From positions 1 to 15,928 of the forward strand of contig CANPVI010000014.1 of the NCBI GenBank assembly GCA_947581665.1: a stretch of 15,928 nt of DNA, in the 5' to 3' direction. A program made the position numbers and the translations under genes. The stretch comes from an uncultured Atopobiaceae bacterium (GTDB lineage Bacteria; Actinomycetota; Coriobacteriia; Coriobacteriales; Atopobiaceae). How positions within the stretch are numbered: the first letter of the stretch is position 1; every line of letters starts with the position of its first letter. Positions 13,456-15,928 of the stretch are shown here, one piece after another. The notes under the pieces were generated by a model. That model saw nothing but the letters and a program-made list of their open reading frames with translations. It was not told the DNA's origin and searched no databases.

Positions 13456-14241
13456 GTGGGCGAAGTGATGTACAAGGAGAGCGCCGAGCGCTATCTCAAC
13501 CTCACGGGCACCTACGACCGACGCGCGCTGCGCAAGGCGTATGCCCGTGAGGCGAGGCGCTGGCATCCCGACCTCCAGCCCGAGGAATCCATGCGCGGCT
13601 ACGCCACGAAGCGCATGGCGAAGGTAAACGAGGCGTACGCCTATCTGAAATCGCTTTTCGACGCGGGTGCGAAGACCCTCACCGCAGGCTACTCGGCGGG
13701 CCCGCAAGGCGCCGGGGGCCATGGCTCCCCGAGCACGCAATGGCGAGAAAGCCGGCAGGGTTCCCCTCGAGGCGCGAGATCCGCGGGCGGGCCTTGGGAA
13801 GGCGCGGGACGCGGCCGCACGAATGCCTCCACGCCTCCCACGGTCGTGCACGCTCAACCTGCGGGCGTGCCGGTGGCTCCCCAACCGGAGCCCGAACCGG
13901 AGCCGCCCCTTCGGCACTGCCTCGCCTTCCGCGTCGTCGAGCACTTCCCCTGGCGCGTGGCGTTCCTAGCGGTCATCCTCCTGTTCTTCATCTCGCCCGC
14001 GCACGCGGGCTTGGATTACGTCACGCACTTCGGCTCCTTCCAGTGGGTCCTCCTCTACCAGGACGGTTTCCTCGACTTCCTCCTCTGGCAGTGCGTGCTC
14101 GTGCCCCTCGCCGTGTGGAACTGCTTCACGGGCACCATCACGGATTTCATCCAGCTTCTGCTCCTCGAGCTCATCGCGTGGGGAGAGAGGCTCGTCCACC
14201 GGATGCAGGCGCGGCCACCGCATGGGGGCGCGCTATCCTAG
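13456..14241 (+). CDS. Membrane-anchored J-domain protein
   Basis: A 261-residue protein. Residues 10-68 form a J domain (YLNLTGTYDRRALRKAYAREARRWHPDL) with the HPD triad at 37-39 that stimulates the ATPase of DnaK/Hsp70. A Gly/Ser/Pro-rich linker with PEPEPEP (about 75-152) follows. Then come a hydrophobic segment (VAFLAVILLFFIS, about 168-180) and one or two more (FLDFLLWQCVLVPLAVW, about 206-222, and FIQLLLLELIAW, about 231-242), so the protein should be anchored in the membrane with the J domain in the cytoplasm. It lacks the Gly/Phe region, zinc fingers and C-terminal substrate domain of DnaJ. The GTG at 13456 has GGGGAG 8 bases upstream; ATG at 13468 is an alternative start. It is 44 bp downstream of the GH4 gene. 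The client is unknown. Confidence 0.8.
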   Translation: MGEVMYKESAERYLNLTGTYDRRALRKAYAREARRWHPDLQPEESMRGYATKRMAKVNEAYAYLKSLFDAGAKTLTAGYSAGPQGAGGHGSPSTQWRESRQGSPRGARSAGGPWEGAGRGRTNASTPPTVVHAQPAGVPVAPQPEPEPEPPLRHCLAFRVVEHFPWRVAFLAVILLFFISPAHAGLDYVTHFGSFQWVLLYQDGFLDFLLWQCVLVPLAVWNCFTGTITDFIQLLLLELIAWGERLVHRMQARPPHGGALS

Positions 14242-14283
14242 GCCCCGCAAGTGCCGCGACAACGACTTCGACTTGGAGGAGCC

Positions 14284-14949
14284 ATGGGAACTACCCAGCG
14301 TTTGATCGACGCTTCGATGGACGTGTGGAACCACTACCTCGAACATCCCTTCATCCTCGGCATCCAGGATGGCACGCTCGACAAGCAGCGCTTCCTCGAC
14401 TACATCCTTCAGGACTACCTCTATATCCGCGAGTACACGCGCGTCTTCTCCATCGGCATCGCGAAGGCCACGTCGAACGAGACCATGCGCCTCTTCACCG
14501 AATACGTGGCCATGCTCGTGAAGTACGAGCTCGACACCCAGACCGGCTACATCGCCGATTGCGGGCTCTCCGAGGAGGCCGTCGAGGCCACCGAACTCGC
14601 GCTCCCGAACCGCTCCTACACGTCCTACATGCTGAAGGTGGCCTACGAGGAGGGCGAGGCGCAGATCCTCACCGCGCTCATGCCCTGCGCCCTCACCTAT
14701 GAGTGGATCGCGCGAAAGATCCTCGAGGCAAACCCCGCCGCAGGCGAGGATGCGTACTTCGGCACGTGGGTGAGCTCCTACGCGAACGACTACCACGATT
14801 ACAACGTCGAGCTCACCGAGGCGCTCGACGCCCTCACCGCGCACTACGACGAGCGCCAGCTCGCGCACCTCGAGGAGATCTTCCGCGCGTGCTCACGCTA
14901 CGAGCTCGGCTTTTGGGACATGGCCTGGGAGGGCCGGAGCGCGTGGTAG
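14284..14949 (+). CDS. tenA: TenA-family thiaminase II / aminopyrimidine aminohydrolase
   Basis: A 221-residue protein of the TenA family, which hydrolyses 4-amino-5-aminomethyl-2-methylpyrimidine to the hydroxymethyl form for thiamine salvage and can also split thiamine. Key residues known from Bacillus subtilis TenA are kept: Asp44 and Tyr47 (LQDYLYI), Tyr112 (NRSYTSY) and the nucleophile Cys135 (LMPCAL); Tyr166 and Glu207 (YELGFW) correspond to the later Tyr and Glu of the active site. This is therefore the Cys-containing, catalytically competent TenA_C type. ATG at 14284 follows GGAGGA. It starts 42 bp after the J-domain gene and ends 23 bp from the convergent proB stop. No thi genes or thiamine riboswitch are seen in the upstream 42 bp. 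Confidence 0.93.
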   Translation: MGTTQRLIDASMDVWNHYLEHPFILGIQDGTLDKQRFLDYILQDYLYIREYTRVFSIGIAKATSNETMRLFTEYVAMLVKYELDTQTGYIADCGLSEEAVEATELALPNRSYTSYMLKVAYEEGEAQILTALMPCALTYEWIARKILEANPAAGEDAYFGTWVSSYANDYHDYNVELTEALDALTAHYDERQLAHLEEIFRACSRYELGFWDMAWEGRSAW

Positions 14950-14972
14950 ATCGCGCGCACGCGAAATAGCCG

Positions 14973-15928
14973 CTAGAACACCAACAGCTCGTCCCTGTGG
15001 ATGGCGGGCACGTCCGCCTTCTCGGGGAAGAATCGCCCGACCACGTCGAGCTTGAGGCCGCGTGCCTTGGTGAGCTCGCTCGAGCTGTAGCGCGCCACTC
15101 CGCGCGCAATGAGGCGATCCTCGCCATCCACGACCGACACCACGTCGCCCGCCTCGAAGCGCCCCCGCACCTCGCGCACGCCCACGGGAAGCAGCGAGGC
15201 GCCCGACTCCTGCAGCGCGCGAGCCGCGCCGTCGTCCACGACGATGGTCCCCTTGGGCACGCCCGCGAGTGCGATCCAGAGCTTCCTCGCGGGTTCGCGG
15301 TTCTCCTCGCCCGGGGCGAAGAGGGTCCCCCGCACCTCCCCGCGCACCGCGGCGCTGAGGGCACCGGGATCGCTTCCCGAGACGATGGCCATCGGGATGC
15401 CCGCGGCCATGAGCGCGCGGGCCGCGTGGAGCTTCGCGCGCATGCCGCCGGTGCCGATCCCCGAGGCGCTTTCGCCGGCGAGCGCGAGTATCCGCTCATC
15501 GATGGCCTCGATGCGATCGATGCGCTCAGCTGCGGCGTCTTGCGAGGGATCTGCCGTGTAGAGCCCGTCGATGTCCGTGAGGATCACGTAGCGCTCGGCA
15601 TCCACGAGCGTGGCCACGATGGCGCCGAGGAGATCGTTGTCGCCGAAGGAGAACTCGGTGACGCTCGTCGTGTCGTTCTCGTTCACCACGGGCACCACGC
15701 CAAGCTCGAGAAGGCGCTCGAAGGTATGGCGTATGTGCAGGTAGCTCTCCCGATACACCACGTCGCGACGATTGAGGAGCACCTGCGCGCAGGGAAGGTC
15801 GAAGCGCGCGAGCTCTCGCGCGTAGGCTTCGGTGAGCGCCGCCTGGCCGGCTGCCGCAGCCGCCTGGAGGCCGGGGATATCGCGGGGACGCTCCTTGAGC
15901 CCGAGGCGTCCCATGCCCACCGCCACGG
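14973..15928 (-). CDS. proB: Glutamate 5-kinase, 5' end beyond the window
   Basis: The visible 317 codons encode most of glutamate 5-kinase, which phosphorylates L-glutamate with ATP as the first step of proline synthesis. The amino acid kinase domain shows NENDTTSVTEFSFGDNDLLG (82-101 of the visible part), LTDIDGLYTADP (117-128) and the GTGGM substrate motif (158-162). A C-terminal PUA domain follows (about 232-300, VDDGAARALQESGASLLPVGV onward). The visible start VAVGMGRLG belongs to the SSGAVAVG motif, so roughly 50 residues lie beyond the right edge and no start codon is in the window. It converges with tenA, and proA does not follow it downstream. Confidence 0.95.
   Translation of the reverse strand, partial: VAVGMGRLGLKERPRDIPGLQAAAAAGQAALTEAYARELARFDLPCAQVLLNRRDVVYRESYLHIRHTFERLLELGVVPVVNENDTTSVTEFSFGDNDLLGAIVATLVDAERYVILTDIDGLYTADPSQDAAAERIDRIEAIDERILALAGESASGIGTGGMRAKLHAARALMAAGIPMAIVSGSDPGALSAAVRGEVRGTLFAPGEENREPARKLWIALAGVPKGTIVVDDGAARALQESGASLLPVGVREVRGRFEAGDVVSVVDGEDRLIARGVARYSSSELTKARGLKLDVVGRFFPEKADVPAIHRDELLVF

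Noticed and set aside
14242..14283. Thiamine riboswitch before tenA
   Set aside because: Only 42 bp separate tenA from the previous gene, too short for a TPP riboswitch, and no CTGAGA-type element is present.
14950..14972. Bidirectional terminator between tenA and proB
   Set aside because: The 23-bp gap has only short CGCG matches and no stem with a T-run.

Overview
The window looks like chromosomal DNA of a high-GC Gram-positive anaerobe, probably a member of the Coriobacteriia (Olsenella/Collinsella-like). This is an inference from strong GC bias at third codon positions, GGAGG-type ribosome binding sites, and the gene mix: a secreted InlB-repeat protein ending in DUF5648-type repeats, a ferredoxin-tailed aldo/keto reductase, a family 4 glycosidase and a Nif11-leader peptide. 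No ribosomal RNA or other phylogenetic marker is present, so the assignment is not proven.

Left part (1-4.0 kb): a flippase-like membrane protein of the lysylphosphatidylglycerol synthase transmembrane family, possibly followed by the start of another gene, reads leftward. It is divergent from a two-gene rightward unit, a GCS2-type glutamate-cysteine ligase and a SpoU/TrmH-family RNA 2'-O-methyltransferase, 6 bp apart.

Middle part (4.0-5.9 kb): mostly noncoding and the most unusual part of the window. It holds a cluster of inverted GAGTTTCTGT/ACAGAAACTC repeats, a leftward gene for an orphan Nif11-leader RiPP precursor with a Cys-x-Cys-rich core, about 850 bp of noncoding DNA with recurrent CTCTTTCGCAT-like motifs, a 90-bp-offset direct repeat and a run of stem-loops, then leftward tRNA-Glu(CTC) and tRNA-Gln(CTG) with a good promoter and a terminator-like hairpin.

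Surface part (5.9-10.7 kb, leftward): a 1313-residue secreted modular protein (beta-helix-like region, InlB/Flg_new repeats alternating with Ig-like modules, DUF5648-like repeats) and upstream of it an uncharacterised lipoprotein. A probable terminator and a separate promoter lie between them. The lipoprotein promoter carries an 11-bp-spaced direct repeat suggesting control by a response regulator.

Right part (10.8-15.9 kb): rightward genes for a di-[4Fe-4S] aldo/keto reductase, a GH4 6-phospho-beta-glucosidase-like enzyme, a membrane-anchored J-domain protein and a TenA thiaminase II/aminopyrimidine hydrolase, converging on a leftward glutamate 5-kinase (proB) that is cut by the window edge. 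These look like neighbouring housekeeping and accessory functions rather than one pathway.

Best candidate for something new: the orphan Nif11-type precursor peptide together with the repeat-rich noncoding DNA around it. No modifying enzyme or transporter for it is visible in the window.
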